Source of the DNA: Bacillus pseudomycoides DSM 12442
GTDB lineage: Bacteria > Bacillota > Bacilli > Bacillales > Bacillaceae_G
DNA: 64,000 nt
Reading direction: 5' to 3'
Assembly (NCBI RefSeq): GCF_000161455.1
Contig: NZ_CM000745.1
Coordinates: forward strand, 876,542-940,541
The position numbers were made by a program, and so were the translations under genes. The notes below the pieces were generated by a model, which searched no databases, was not told the origin of the DNA, and saw only the letters and a program-made list of their open reading frames with translations. Shown piece by piece: positions 34,177 to 42,762 of this stretch; position 1 is the stretch's first letter; each line of letters starts with the position of its first letter.

Positions 34177-34262
34177 GTGGAACAGACACGTGTGTATTGG
34201 TAATCGGCTTCTAGATGTAGTATTTACGTGGTGTGATGCAGAGATGGGTTGAAAAAGAAGCG
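34177..34262 (+). repeat. copied 3' end of the 44616 gene
   Basis: GTGGAACAGACACGTGTGTAT through GTATTTACGTGGTGTGATGC and AAAAAGAAGCGG matches 44900-44990 closely. It is a stranded 3' fragment, in frame but without the first 95 codons. Confidence 0.75.
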
Positions 34263-34309
34263 GGTGACGCTATAGCTAGCAAGTTAAGATTGTGTATAAA
34301 TTTCAAGGA

Positions 34310-34358
34310 AAACAGCCACCCTTTCATGGAGTATCCATGAAAGGGTGGCTGTTTTTAT
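34310..34358 (+). terminator. strong terminator
   Basis: AAACAGCCACCCTTTCATGG pairs with CCATGAAAGGGTGGCTGTTT around AGTAT, then TTT. Confidence 0.9.
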
Positions 34359-34507
34359 GTCCTCAATGAGTCTTACAGAAGAATTACAGCTATTAGGTTA
34401 GGAATTAAAGAGTACATTTTCACTTTCAATTTTAGAATCACTTGCACGTGAAACTGGTATAATACTAAAAAAACGGATATACCCAATAAATCTATCATTA
34501 TTGTGAT
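34358..34507 (+). pseudogene. IS4/IS231-type transposase N-terminal relic
   Basis: MSSMSLTEELQLLG-stop-ELKSTFSLSILESLARETG resembles the start of IS4-family (IS231-like) transposases. A TAG is codon 15 and the frame ends after about 49 codons. Nothing further is seen up to 34590. Confidence 0.55.
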
Positions 34508-34602
34508 TTTAAGGGATTATACTACAAATCAGAGCCTAATGGAAAAGAAAATTCCATTCCAAAAAACAGATAAGAGTACCGTTCTAAAAGGAGGAAAGCT
34601 TC

Positions 34603-34749
34603 ATGCGAAATGCTGTATACGAGTTGGTTGAGACGAATGATAGTCTGCCTTTTGATGTTTCATTGAACAGTGTCAATTATGTACCGAGTCATTGGCATAA
34701 CAGCGTAGAGATTATTTTTGTGCTGCGCGGTACGGTGGAGGTTTCATAG
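34603..34749 (+). pseudogene. AraC-family regulator, N-terminal fragment
   Basis: 48 residues (DVSLNSVNYVPSHWHNSVE then IIFVLRGTVEV) match the cupin-type sensor start of AraC regulators. AAGGAGG precedes the ATG. The frame breaks at GGTGGAGGTTTC, which belongs equally to the esterase gene that follows, so two genes were joined there. Confidence 0.8.
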
Positions 34750-35460
34750 GCGGCAGTGTGGATGTCGTGGGAAATCCGTGTAAAGCATTGGCAGAAAAAG
34801 CAGGCGCTGTTGTGATTTCCGTTGATTACCGTTTAGCGCCTGAACATCCATATCCAGCAGGACTGACAGATTGTTTCGAATCCGTAACATGGGTGTATGA
34901 GCACGCTGAAGAAATTCGTGTGAACCCACAGCAAATTGCCGTATCTGGAAGACAGTGCGGGTGGGAATTTAGCTACGGTGTGCGCGCTCATGGATATTGA
35001 AAAGGGAACAGAGATGATTAAGCTACAAGCGCTTATTTACCCAACAGTGAATATGGCCGGCGTCCAAACTGAAGATTTCAACTGGAGCCTCGACCAATAT
35101 GAGATTCGTAACTATTCTGAGCTCATCATTCCAATGATTAAAGGGTTGGCTGAAAGCGGTGAGTTATTTTTCAGGCTTTACTTGCAAAGTAAAGCGGAAA
35201 TTACTGATCCTCACGTTTCTCCGCTCCTTTCAGATCAATTAAGTAATATGCCGCAGACACTAATTGCAACTGCTGAATTTGATTATTTAAAAGTAGAGTG
35301 CGAAGCTTACGCAGCAAAACTTGCACGAAGCGGCGTACCTACGAAGCTTATTCAGTACAACGGTACAGACCATGCATTTATGGATAAAATTGGTTTGTAT
35401 CCGCAAGCGGAAGATTTAATAAATGAAATTGCAAAAGAGGTTAAGCGAGTATTTGCTTAA
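34734..35460 (+). pseudogene. HSL-type alpha/beta-hydrolase (esterase), broken
   Basis: The sequence enters at the oxyanion motif (GGGFIGGS; the preceding His and about 80 residues are lost), continues VVISVDYRLAPEHPYPAG, and should reach GDSAGGNLATVC. One extra A near 34949 shifts the frame exactly before that nucleophile motif, giving two overlapping frames (34758-35000 and 34936-35460). The rest is intact, including TAEFDYLK with the catalytic Asp and the His in GTDHAFM. The family hydrolyses short-chain esters. Both defects make it a pseudogene. Confidence 0.85.
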
Positions 35461-35463
35461 TTA

Positions 35464-35505
35464 GAAAGAGCTTGTTCAAAAATACGTTTTTTGAACAAGC
35501 TCTAT
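35464..35505 (+). terminator. terminator after the esterase relic
   Basis: AGAGCTTGTTCAAAAA pairs with TTTTTTGAACAAGCTCT around TACG. Confidence 0.85.
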
Positions 35506-35586
35506 ATTTCAAGATGTATAAGGAACTTTGAATAGTTTTATGATAAAGATATCAACTGAATGAAAAAGAGAAGAGAAATCATGGAA

Positions 35587-37257
35587 TTATGATTTCTCTT
35601 CTTTTTTATTTTTCCGTTGTTGATAGCAGCCAAAACATTGAGAAAAGGCGTTATCGCTACATTGTTCAGGATCTCGTTCGCATGGGTTAAAGCTAGGGTT
35701 AGCTAGCACCTCGTATGGTCTCATCATATCGTAATCTTCGTGTTCAAGAATATGACAGTGCCACGGGTAAGTTCCTGTAAATGGACCAAAGCGTGCGATA
35801 ATCCGGGTCACTTCTCCGGGATTAGCACGAACAGTATCTTTCCATCCTCTCTCGTTTGGATCGGGTGGTATGGGCGGTCCGACTTTGAGGTCAGAACCAT
35901 TTGGATCGCCAGTAAATACAGCACGATTCAAAATTTGAAAATTGACAAGGTGCAAATGAATCGGGTGAGTGTCTGGTGTCGTATTGTACAGCTCCCAAAT
36001 CTCTATAGTTCCATTATACGGGGTTTCTGTAATAGGCTGATTCCACTCCATGTTATTTAATAATGGCATAGGGCGTCCAAAACTATCGATAGCTTCAAGT
36101 AAAGTGTTTTTTCGTGTGATTACAGCATCCTGGGGATTCAACTGTTCCAAGCAACTCAACTTCTCTGGAATTTTACTTTTGTCATGTTTGCAGTATGTTT
36201 GTTTGACGCGAAATTGCATAATCTGTCTCAGATCTTCAGAAGGACTTTCGCCGTCAGGGAACGGGGTTGGTGCGTCATTTGTTAAAATAATACTCTGACC
36301 ATTATGGTTTGAAAAATCGACAATGACATCGGCACGTTCCGCAGGTGCAAGGATGATTTCGGATACTAGGACTGGTTTTTCCAAAAGTCCTCCATCCGTA
36401 CCAATTTGGACAAAATTTTGCCCAGAGCTCAGCTTCATACGATAAAAACGAGAATTGGAGCCATTTAGGATGCGGAACCGGTATTTCCGCGGCTCAACCT
36501 CAAGATAAGGCCATACTTTTCCGTTGACTAAAATTGTGTTACCGAAAAATTCAGGGACCACTGACGGATTTGGTAATGTAGGATCGATTGGTGGAGGTGG
36601 CTGTGGGGCTGGAGGCGGCATATTTCCTGGTTGGGATGGATAAAAGAGTTCACCATTGGCATAGAACGAACGATCTTGGATGACCAGCGGGATTTCAAAG
36701 TTTCCACTCGGAAGATTCAACTTCTTCTCTTCTTCATCTCTGAGAAGATAGAAGCCCGCAAGACCTGCATAAACGTTCAAACGAGTAATTCCAAGGGCGT
36801 GATCATGATACCAAAGTGTTGTAGGGCGTTGACAGTTTGGATAATAGTAGACTTCAGTCACGAATTTCGGCCCAACATTTTTAAAATCTCTTGTGAACCA
36901 TGCATCAGGATATCCGTCACTTTCTGGACGAACACGGCCTCCATGTAAATGGACAACCGTCCTAACAGAAGGTATGGATGATTCCGCACCATGAACAGTT
37001 TGGTCGACAGGAAGCAGGTGTTCAAAGGGCAATTTATTTTTCCATTTTACAAGAATAGGGTGATTTCTTTCTGCTTCGAATGTAGGACCCGGGTACATAC
37101 CGTTATAGCCCCAGACAGTAGTTGGCGGCAAATCCCGATGTAATTTTTGTTTGACTTGCTTCATTGTTACTTCATAGAATGGTACTCCATCATGGTTACC
37201 TTCTGCTTTTAAGACAGGAGGAATTGGTAATGCATCGACAAATTTTTTAAAAGACAA
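35587..37257 (-). CDS. cotA: CotA-like multicopper oxidase (spore laccase)
   Basis: A 556-residue multicopper oxidase with all four copper-binding motifs: HLHGG, WYHDHALG, HPIHLHLVNF and the C-terminal HCHILEHEDYDMM, which holds the type 1 copper with Met as the axial ligand. Three cupredoxin domains follow the CotA order. CotA is an outer spore-coat laccase of Bacillus that makes a brown pigment. A Cys-rich tail after the last motif (CERDPEQCSDNAFSQCFGCYQ) is unlike the B. subtilis protein as I recall it and may cross-link in the coat. AAGGAGGCAG precedes the start. CATATTATA at 37308-37300 fits a sigma-K -10, weakly. Confidence 0.9.
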   Translation of the reverse strand: MSFKKFVDALPIPPVLKAEGNHDGVPFYEVTMKQVKQKLHRDLPPTTVWGYNGMYPGPTFEAERNHPILVKWKNKLPFEHLLPVDQTVHGAESSIPSVRTVVHLHGGRVRPESDGYPDAWFTRDFKNVGPKFVTEVYYYPNCQRPTTLWYHDHALGITRLNVYAGLAGFYLLRDEEEKKLNLPSGNFEIPLVIQDRSFYANGELFYPSQPGNMPPPAPQPPPPIDPTLPNPSVVPEFFGNTILVNGKVWPYLEVEPRKYRFRILNGSNSRFYRMKLSSGQNFVQIGTDGGLLEKPVLVSEIILAPAERADVIVDFSNHNGQSIILTNDAPTPFPDGESPSEDLRQIMQFRVKQTYCKHDKSKIPEKLSCLEQLNPQDAVITRKNTLLEAIDSFGRPMPLLNNMEWNQPITETPYNGTIEIWELYNTTPDTHPIHLHLVNFQILNRAVFTGDPNGSDLKVGPPIPPDPNERGWKDTVRANPGEVTRIIARFGPFTGTYPWHCHILEHEDYDMMRPYEVLANPSFNPCERDPEQCSDNAFSQCFGCYQQRKNKKEEKS

Positions 37258-37421
37258 TTCACTGCCTCCTTTTTAAATCATCAAATATTGTTTGTCATAT
37301 ATAATATGAATTTAATGTAGGTCGGTATAGACGAATTTCTAACAGGAAATGAATGAAATAGGCTGGAATTGTAAAAAAGCAATTTGTTTCAGAGGAAATT
37401 TCATTTAAATGAGTTATGGTA

Positions 37422-37456
37422 AACCGTACCCCGAATAAGTGATACGGTTTTTACCA
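37422..37456. terminator. hairpin between cotA start and GNAT stop
   Basis: GGTAAACCGTA pairs with TACGGTTTTTACC around CCCCGAATAAGTGA; the GNAT gene ends just beyond it on the minus strand. Confidence 0.5.
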
Positions 37457-37460
37457 ACAG

Positions 37461-38090
37461 TTAAAAATCATAACAGTATAAAAATACATTAAGTTTTGTT
37501 TTCATTGAATCAAAATAAATTTCTTTTTCATTTATACGTTCAAAGTTTTGATTATCATAAAATCCATAGTTACATTTATTATCTGTATATAGATATAAAG
37601 ATTTCACATTCGTACTTTTCATATAATTAGACAAATGATTCATTAGAGCCTTTCCAACCCCAAGACCTCTAGATTCCCCTGATACAATAAATAACTGTAT
37701 ACAACCTTGAAAATCATCTTCCTTTCCTTCTATAAGTTCTTTATATGTGTCTTCAACCTTTGAGGATTCTTTTATGAATTTTTTATTCTCTTTATTAGTC
37801 ATGAATACTTTCAGCATGGTGTAGGCAAAACTTAAAGTATTATGAGCTTTCTTTAAACGTTTTTTGTCTTTTTTTGAATCCCCCAAAATAACACCAATAA
37901 TTTTATTGTCTTTTTCTGCTACTTTGCTAAATGAGCTCCCTAAAATACAACTCTGTAGATAGATGTTTAATATGGAATCTAAAAATTTTTTATCCTCAAT
38001 CATTTCATTGAAGCCAAATGCTTCACCAATCAAAGCTTTGACAGATTCATAATCTTCTTTAACTAGACTTCTGTATGTTACTGTATTCAT
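37461..38090 (-). CDS. GNAT-family N-acetyltransferase
   Basis: A 209-residue acetyltransferase. Motif A of the fold, which binds acetyl-CoA, is LFIVSGESRGLGVGKALMNHL (Q/RxxGxG/A type) near residue 130; the N-terminus (YRSLVKEDYESVKALIGEAF) is the usual beta1-alpha1. Substrate unknown, possibly a drug or amine. A perfect MerR-type promoter with a 19-bp spacer lies before it, and the MerR-family gene is divergent, so I infer ligand-induced activation. Confidence 0.85.
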   Translation of the reverse strand: MNTVTYRSLVKEDYESVKALIGEAFGFNEMIEDKKFLDSILNIYLQSCILGSSFSKVAEKDNKIIGVILGDSKKDKKRLKKAHNTLSFAYTMLKVFMTNKENKKFIKESSKVEDTYKELIEGKEDDFQGCIQLFIVSGESRGLGVGKALMNHLSNYMKSTNVKSLYLYTDNKCNYGFYDNQNFERINEKEIYFDSMKTKLNVFLYCYDF

Positions 38091-38150
38091 GTTTCGAAAC
38101 TCCCTTGTATATAAGTGAATTTTGTATTTTATTGCAAATATCTTATTATG

Positions 38151-38181
38151 ATCATAAGGTCTCCCTTAAGAGGAGAGTCAA
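38151..38181 (-). promoter_or_regulatory. MerR-type promoter with 19-bp spacer
   Basis: On the minus strand TTGACT (38181-38176), a 19-base spacer containing the dyad CTCC-TCTTAAG-GGAG, then TATGAT (38156-38151). A 19-bp spacer with a central dyad is the hallmark of promoters untwisted by MerR-family activators. It reads toward the GNAT gene. Confidence 0.85.
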
Positions 38182-38217
38182 TGATAATATAAGAAAAATA
38201 TAAAGGAAGTGATTAGG

Positions 38218-39033
38218 GTGAAAAACTTATTTTCTATTGGGGAAGTTGCGAAAATAAAGGACATCACAATAAAAGCGTTACGATATTATCACAAAATGGG
38301 GATTCTTATTCCAAGATATATTGATGAAACAACAGGTTATAGGTATTATTCTATAGATCAATTTATTCATATAGATATTATAAAAAGCTGTAGAGAGTTA
38401 AGAACGAGTATAGTAGAGCTTCAAGAGATTTTTAAGGACTGTGATACTGATCAATTACTACAATTTTTACAATTAAAAAGATATGAAGCAGAAGAAAACA
38501 TAAAGAAAATGCAAGAAGTAATCAAAACCATTGATAGCTTAAATATGAAGGTAGAGACTTCTAAGGATATATTAAATAGTGATGAGATATCTATTCAGTT
38601 CTTTGAACCGCGCTATGTAATTGTAGCACCATGTAAAGAAGTGGGAAGTTTACAAGAGCTACTTTACTATTCAGACTTAGAGAAAATCATTCAAGATAAA
38701 GAGGGGAAAATGTCAATGGAAAGAGGAATCATATATAACTTTAATTCAGAGGGGGATGCAGAACCAAAATATGTTTTTAGTAGATTTCAAGGGGATTCTA
38801 ATATAGAAGCTGAACAAAATATAAAAATATTACCAAAGGGAAAGTATGTAACGTTATCTTATAGTAAAGAGAATGAAGAGGAACGTCGAAATAAAATCAT
38901 TAAATATGTAAAAGAAAATAATTTAAAAGTTAAAGGTTTCATTGAAGTGGAGTTATTTAACGATTTCTTTAATACAGAATCTTATAGCTGTCAAATTCAA
39001 ATGTTGATAGAAAATAATGAGCCAGTTGGATAA
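38218..39033 (+). CDS. MerR-family activator, BmrR-like
   Basis: A 271-residue regulator: MerR helix-turn-helix (SIGEVAKIKDITIKALRYYHKMGIL), wing (YIDETTGYRYYSIDQ), coiled-coil dimer helix (about 80-115) and a C-terminal GyrI/BmrR-like effector domain (ISIQFFEPRYVIVAP onward) that binds lipophilic drugs in relatives. I use the GTG at 38218, because AAGGAAGTGAT is correctly spaced for it; an earlier GTG lies inside that site. It is divergent from the GNAT gene and its operator. Confidence 0.85.
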   Translation: MKNLFSIGEVAKIKDITIKALRYYHKMGILIPRYIDETTGYRYYSIDQFIHIDIIKSCRELRTSIVELQEIFKDCDTDQLLQFLQLKRYEAEENIKKMQEVIKTIDSLNMKVETSKDILNSDEISIQFFEPRYVIVAPCKEVGSLQELLYYSDLEKIIQDKEGKMSMERGIIYNFNSEGDAEPKYVFSRFQGDSNIEAEQNIKILPKGKYVTLSYSKENEEERRNKIIKYVKENNLKVKGFIEVELFNDFFNTESYSCQIQMLIENNEPVG

Positions 39034-39049
39034 AAGATAAAGATCTCTT

Positions 39050-39110
39050 TCTTTTTAGAGGTGGTCGAGAGCATCTGGCCATGCATAGAAGCGGTCGGGG
39101 CGAAGGGATT
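39050..39110 (+). repeat. divergent copy of the glpP-glpF structured element
   Basis: TTTCTTTTTAGAGGTGG...GAGAGCATCTGGCC...CATAGAAGCGGTCGGGG lines up with the 5' half of the elements at 59067 and 59221 (TTTCTTTTAGGCGG...GAGAGGATCCGTCT...CATAGAAGCGGTCAGT). The closing GACCGCTT arm is not present. It follows the MerR gene. Confidence 0.5.
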
Positions 39111-39263
39111 TTGTCCGTTTTATTTATCATTAAACATTTATTCTCATATTTTTGCTCGTTCTTAGGATTATTAATAGCGAGAAATAAGATGATAGTTTTT
39201 TTGCAAAAGGTAAACTGTTAAAATACTAACAAAGTGTTTGGATGGATTAGAGGAGGGAGAGAG

Positions 39264-40379
39264 TTGCTTGTTTTTATAAAGGTGCTCTTATTTATTTCAA
39301 TTCCTAGGTATGCCTTTTTTAGGATGTCTCGGAATTTTACGAAGGAGAAATCAGTCAAAATCAAATCAATAGATGTTTTTGCCTCCATGGTTATTTATTG
39401 TTTATTCATGCTTGGCTTTTTTCTAAATGGAGTGGCAGCGGGTGCTGGTGAGCAATTGCATATTTTTGAAAGGACTGGTGCTAAGAATAATGGATATGCT
39501 TCTCTTGCAAATGAATATATAGTTTCAGTAATTGTCTTAATAACATTGGGGATGATTAGCTTTTGGATCGTAAGCCTTAATTATGGGGATCTTCCTCCGC
39601 TTATTTATGTGGTATGCAGTACATTAATGATACTGAATATCATATTTGCGGTTGCCTATCTCACTCATACAGCCTTCTCAAATGATGGTGAAGAATATTC
39701 GGTTTTTCTTCTGCAAACTAGCTGTCTATCGTTGTTTGTTTTATATATCGCAAGCTTGAAAGATTCTCTGAACCATTTTCTTGCTAGTCAGCATGAAAAA
39801 GAGATTGAGTACAACAATAAATGTATGCTATTTCTCTTCCGGGTATGTAATAACTATCAACAGATGTCAAAACTATGGGCTATAAGCTTGTTTCCAGTTC
39901 TGATTATCATCCAACTAATTTTGGTTCTGTTTGGGCAACGACCAGATAGCTTTATTCGTGTGTTCCTTGAAACAAGTTCTTTCAACTATTCGAATATCCC
40001 TGCGCCAAAACCAGAGATAGTGGCGGGTGACGGGCATTATTTGTGTACGGTCTCTGCTAGAGGACATAAAAAATTGGTCAAGCCAGTTAGGGCAGGCATC
40101 AGAAGTGGAGAAAGAATCCCTGTGAACCGCCAGCTACTAATTGCTAATGCATTTGAGAACATTCTTGAACAATATGTTCCAAACTTCCATAAAGCCATCC
40201 GTAATTTTTATGACAGGTATGGCTACCCAATCAGCAGGCATATCAATTCAAAATGGTCTGCAGACATTATCTATCTTATCATGAAGCCTTTGGAATGGTT
40301 ATTCCTTATTGTGTTGTATACAGTGGACAAAAAACCAGAAAACAGAATTCATAAGCAATATAGTGAGTTGAGGAAGTGA
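39264..40379 (+). CDS. multi-pass membrane protein, family uncertain
   Basis: A 371-residue protein with seven or so hydrophobic segments: VIYCLFMLGFFLNGVAAGAG, IVSVIVLITLGMISFWIV, LIYVVCSTLMILNIIFAV, SLFVLYIA, ALFPVLIIIQLILVLFG-type and a C-terminal WLFLIVLYTV. A soluble segment near residues 245-330 has YLCTVSARGHKKLVKPVRAG and IPVNRQLLIANAFE. It may be the DUF6688 family, but I am unsure. I choose the TTG at 39264, because GAGGAGGG stands 6 bases before it; the GTG 30 bases upstream has no site. Confidence 0.6.
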   Translation: MLVFIKVLLFISIPRYAFFRMSRNFTKEKSVKIKSIDVFASMVIYCLFMLGFFLNGVAAGAGEQLHIFERTGAKNNGYASLANEYIVSVIVLITLGMISFWIVSLNYGDLPPLIYVVCSTLMILNIIFAVAYLTHTAFSNDGEEYSVFLLQTSCLSLFVLYIASLKDSLNHFLASQHEKEIEYNNKCMLFLFRVCNNYQQMSKLWAISLFPVLIIIQLILVLFGQRPDSFIRVFLETSSFNYSNIPAPKPEIVAGDGHYLCTVSARGHKKLVKPVRAGIRSGERIPVNRQLLIANAFENILEQYVPNFHKAIRNFYDRYGYPISRHINSKWSADIIYLIMKPLEWLFLIVLYTVDKKPENRIHKQYSELRK

Positions 40380-40574
40380 AATGACCAGAGATGGTTGCTA
40401 TGGGACATTCAATATTTATTCTGTTGTTTCATTTAATGATGGATTAATTCGATATAATAGGAGAGGAATGGGTTGGCATTACATAATAGGGGAACTATAC
40501 ATCGCCCTCAACTTAAGAGATTTTAATGCCATCAAATGCAAAAGAAACATCAACCAGATGGAGTGTAACGAAAG

Positions 40575-41483
40575 ATGAAAAAAATTCTTGCTATATCTTT
40601 CCTATTTGTCAGTTTACTTGTAGGTGGTATCGTATTGGTTAATAGAAAAGAGACAGTGACTCAACCCTATATATCCAAAAAAGAAAAGAAGCCTAAGTTG
40701 AAGGAAACAAACAATTCTATTATGTTAGAAGATATCTTTCAATCTGGGCTAGAAAAATGGAAAATAGCAATCAACGACTCGGAAAACCGCACCAACCTAG
40801 ATATTGACACGATCACGCAGCGTGTACATGTAGTAAATGCGCCAGGCATGACGGGAGATCACAAAGCAGTGCAGTTCGTTGTTCCGCATTCTCAAGGACA
40901 ATTCCGCTCGGAAATTGCACAACCATACGAAGAAGGGTTCCACGAACGTTGGTATACAGCACGGATTTATATCCCGCAGGATTGGGTGTTCGACAAGGGC
41001 AGTGGCGACGATATCGTCATGCAATGGCATGCTGTACTCGGCAGTGAGCGGGTGGATCGGGATTTTCCGGAATTGGCTATTGCAGTGAAAGGTGACAGAT
41101 GGAGTATACAACGCGCATTCGGTCCTACTGCAAATATAGAGCGCGATTCTAAGACATTGGACGAACTGGTGCAAAAAGGAGTCTGGTCTTCTTGGGTAAT
41201 TCATGCAAAGTGGTCATCAGGGAACGACGGATTGCTACAAATATGGAAGGATGGAAAAGTTGTATGGGAAGTGCAAGGTCCTAATGCCTATACTACACGT
41301 GCGCGTACGCCTTACCTCAAAACAGGGCTTTACCACCCACAGTGGAAACCGAAGTACGGTGAACCGAAACCTAGTCCGGTAAAAGAACGGAAGATTTTTA
41401 TCGCTGATGTCAAGATTGGAAACGAACGGGCGACCTACCAGGATATGGTGACCAAAGATGATTTCTCAAAAACGGAAAAATAG
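40575..41483 (+). CDS. secreted polysaccharide-lyase-like protein
   Basis: A 302-residue protein with an N-terminal signal or anchor (ILAISFLFVSLLVGGIVLV) and a beta-jelly-roll-type domain (about residues 55-295). GQFRSEIAQPYEEGFHERWY, VMQWHA and TGLYHPQWKP recall the heparin/alginate-lyase-like family (Polysacc_lyase, PF14099), whose members cleave acidic glycans. The GC content of the middle and end is clearly higher than that of the neighbours, and the gene lies between IS231-like ends, both suggesting transfer. The start is set by GTAACG weakly; AACGAAAG precedes the ATG. Confidence 0.7.
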   Translation: MKKILAISFLFVSLLVGGIVLVNRKETVTQPYISKKEKKPKLKETNNSIMLEDIFQSGLEKWKIAINDSENRTNLDIDTITQRVHVVNAPGMTGDHKAVQFVVPHSQGQFRSEIAQPYEEGFHERWYTARIYIPQDWVFDKGSGDDIVMQWHAVLGSERVDRDFPELAIAVKGDRWSIQRAFGPTANIERDSKTLDELVQKGVWSSWVIHAKWSSGNDGLLQIWKDGKVVWEVQGPNAYTTRARTPYLKTGLYHPQWKPKYGEPKPSPVKERKIFIADVKIGNERATYQDMVTKDDFSKTEK

Positions 41484-41569
41484 ACATCCAGAACAACTGA
41501 GTGATGCAGAAGATTTACGATTTTAACATAAACTTACTATTTTGATGAAGAGTATAATGATATAAAGAG

Positions 41570-41606
41570 TAAAACGGGTCAGTTCATGTTATGACCCGTT
41601 TTTACA
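41570..41606 (+). terminator. terminator of the lyase-like gene
   Basis: AAACGGGTCA pairs with TATGACCCGTTT around GTTCATG, then TTTA. Confidence 0.85.
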
Positions 41607-41704
41607 TGTATTCTGAATGAACACCATACCCATCAAGTTAAGAAAACAGATCAACTCATTTCTCTAAACTTGATAGCTATGTGTTGTAACCCCTAATAGG
41701 TGTA

Positions 41705-42463
41705 TTAATAGGAAGTCCAACCGCCGTCTACCGCAATCACTTGTCCGTTTACGAAACTAGCCTCGTCTGAGCCTAAGAAGATAGCTAGCCTTGCAACTTC
41801 TTCTGGTTGTCCGGCACGTGGATTAATTGCCATACCTAATGCTTGGCGGCTTGCTCCAAATTCGCTCAAATGAGTCATTGAAGAAGCAATGTTTGTCATG
41901 ACTGCTCCAGGAGCGATACCGTTACAACGGATGTTTTTGTTCGCATACATAAAGGCAGTGTTTTTTGTTAGGCCAACGACTGCATGTTTAGATGCTGTGT
42001 AAGCAGCACCAGCACGTGAGCCGTATAGTCCGCCTGCAGAAATGTTATTAACGATCGTACCATGTCCTTGTTCTAAGAATAGATTCACTGCAATCCGCAT
42101 TGTTTTCATTACAGCTACTGTATTAACGGAGAAAACCTTCTCCCAGCGTTCGTCTGAAATTTCACCAACAGGCTCCATTCCGTCCATGATGCCTGCATTA
42201 TTAACAAGAATATCTAATTTTCCATAAGCTTGTTTTGTTTCATTGAAAAGACGTTGTAGATCTTCATCGGAAGTAACGTTTGTTTGAACAGCAATGGCCT
42301 CTGCACCTGTAGCCTTAATTCCCTGTACTACATGTTGAGCCCCTTCTAAGTTTAAGTCTGATACAACGACCTTTGCGCCCTCTTTTGCATAACCTTCTGC
42401 GATTGCTTTCCCCATGCCTGACGCAGCACCAGTGACAATTGCTACTTTTCCTTTTAATCTCAT
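41705..42463 (-). CDS. SDR-family NAD(P)-dependent oxidoreductase
   Basis: A 252-residue classical short-chain dehydrogenase: cofactor motif TGAASGMG (residues 12-19), NNAG near 89, catalytic Ser in NNISAGG, and YTASK (Tyr and Lys). The C-terminal PGAVMTNIA and the end INGQVIAVDGGW type are typical of glucose-1-dehydrogenase/FabG-like enzymes. AAGGGGG precedes the ATG. The facing TetR gene and its palindromic site suggest substrate-induced expression. Substrate unknown. Confidence 0.9.
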   Translation of the reverse strand: MRLKGKVAIVTGAASGMGKAIAEGYAKEGAKVVVSDLNLEGAQHVVQGIKATGAEAIAVQTNVTSDEDLQRLFNETKQAYGKLDILVNNAGIMDGMEPVGEISDERWEKVFSVNTVAVMKTMRIAVNLFLEQGHGTIVNNISAGGLYGSRAGAAYTASKHAVVGLTKNTAFMYANKNIRCNGIAPGAVMTNIASSMTHLSEFGASRQALGMAINPRAGQPEEVARLAIFLGSDEASFVNGQVIAVDGGWTSY

Positions 42464-42484
42464 TCGAAACGGCCCCCTTTGTCT

Positions 42485-42641
42485 GTTTATTCCGCATTAA
42501 CGGGCAGTAAGACCTCCACCTCAAAATTCAGCGAAAGCAAAGAAGTTAGGTGGGGGATCAACTGCCCGTAAAAGCCCGATTGGTGCAGGCTGATAATCAG
42601 TGGGGAATGAAGCCCCCCCACTGATTAAAGTTTCACTTTAT
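42485..42641. repeat. bcr1 repeat
   Basis: A 157-bp element with TTTAT at both edges (42485-42489, 42637-42641), closely matching the copy at 26719-26875. It sits between the SDR gene and its likely operator; the right TTTAT overlaps the first bases of the palindrome at 42640. Confidence 0.9.
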
Positions 42642-42657
42642 TGAACAGTTGTTCAAT
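42640..42657. promoter_or_regulatory. palindromic TetR operator
   Basis: ATTGAACAGTTGTTCAAT is an 18-bp perfect palindrome (8+2+8). Extra TGTTCAATAA half sites occur at about 42710 and 42738. It is the probable target of the TetR regulator at 42763. Confidence 0.7.
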
Positions 42658-42762
42658 AAAAATTATAATCATATAAAAGAGCGCTTACAATGAGCAAAAA
42701 AACGATAAATGTTCAATAATTAACACATAGTTAGAAATGTGTTCAATAAGAGGTGAAAAAAG

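Larger units (their letters stand above)
40488..41694. mobile_element. putative IS231-bounded cassette with a lyase-like gene
   Basis: Left edge AGGGGAACTATACATCGCCC plus TCAACTTAAGAGA (to 40520); right edge TCTCTAAACTTGATAGCTATG (41661-41681) then TGTTGTAACCCCT. The roughly 36-bp arms match in the outer GGGG block and in the inner TCAA.TT.AGAGA. No transposase lies between, only the polysaccharide-lyase-like gene, so it resembles a MIC231-type passenger cassette. An extra left end at 41626-41643 gives an alternative small 70-bp element. Confidence 0.55.

Noticed and set aside
40381..40578. Plus-strand frame directly after the membrane protein gene
   Set aside because: It has a ribosome binding site but runs through the IS231-like left end at 40488 and overlaps the next gene; at most a truncated remnant.
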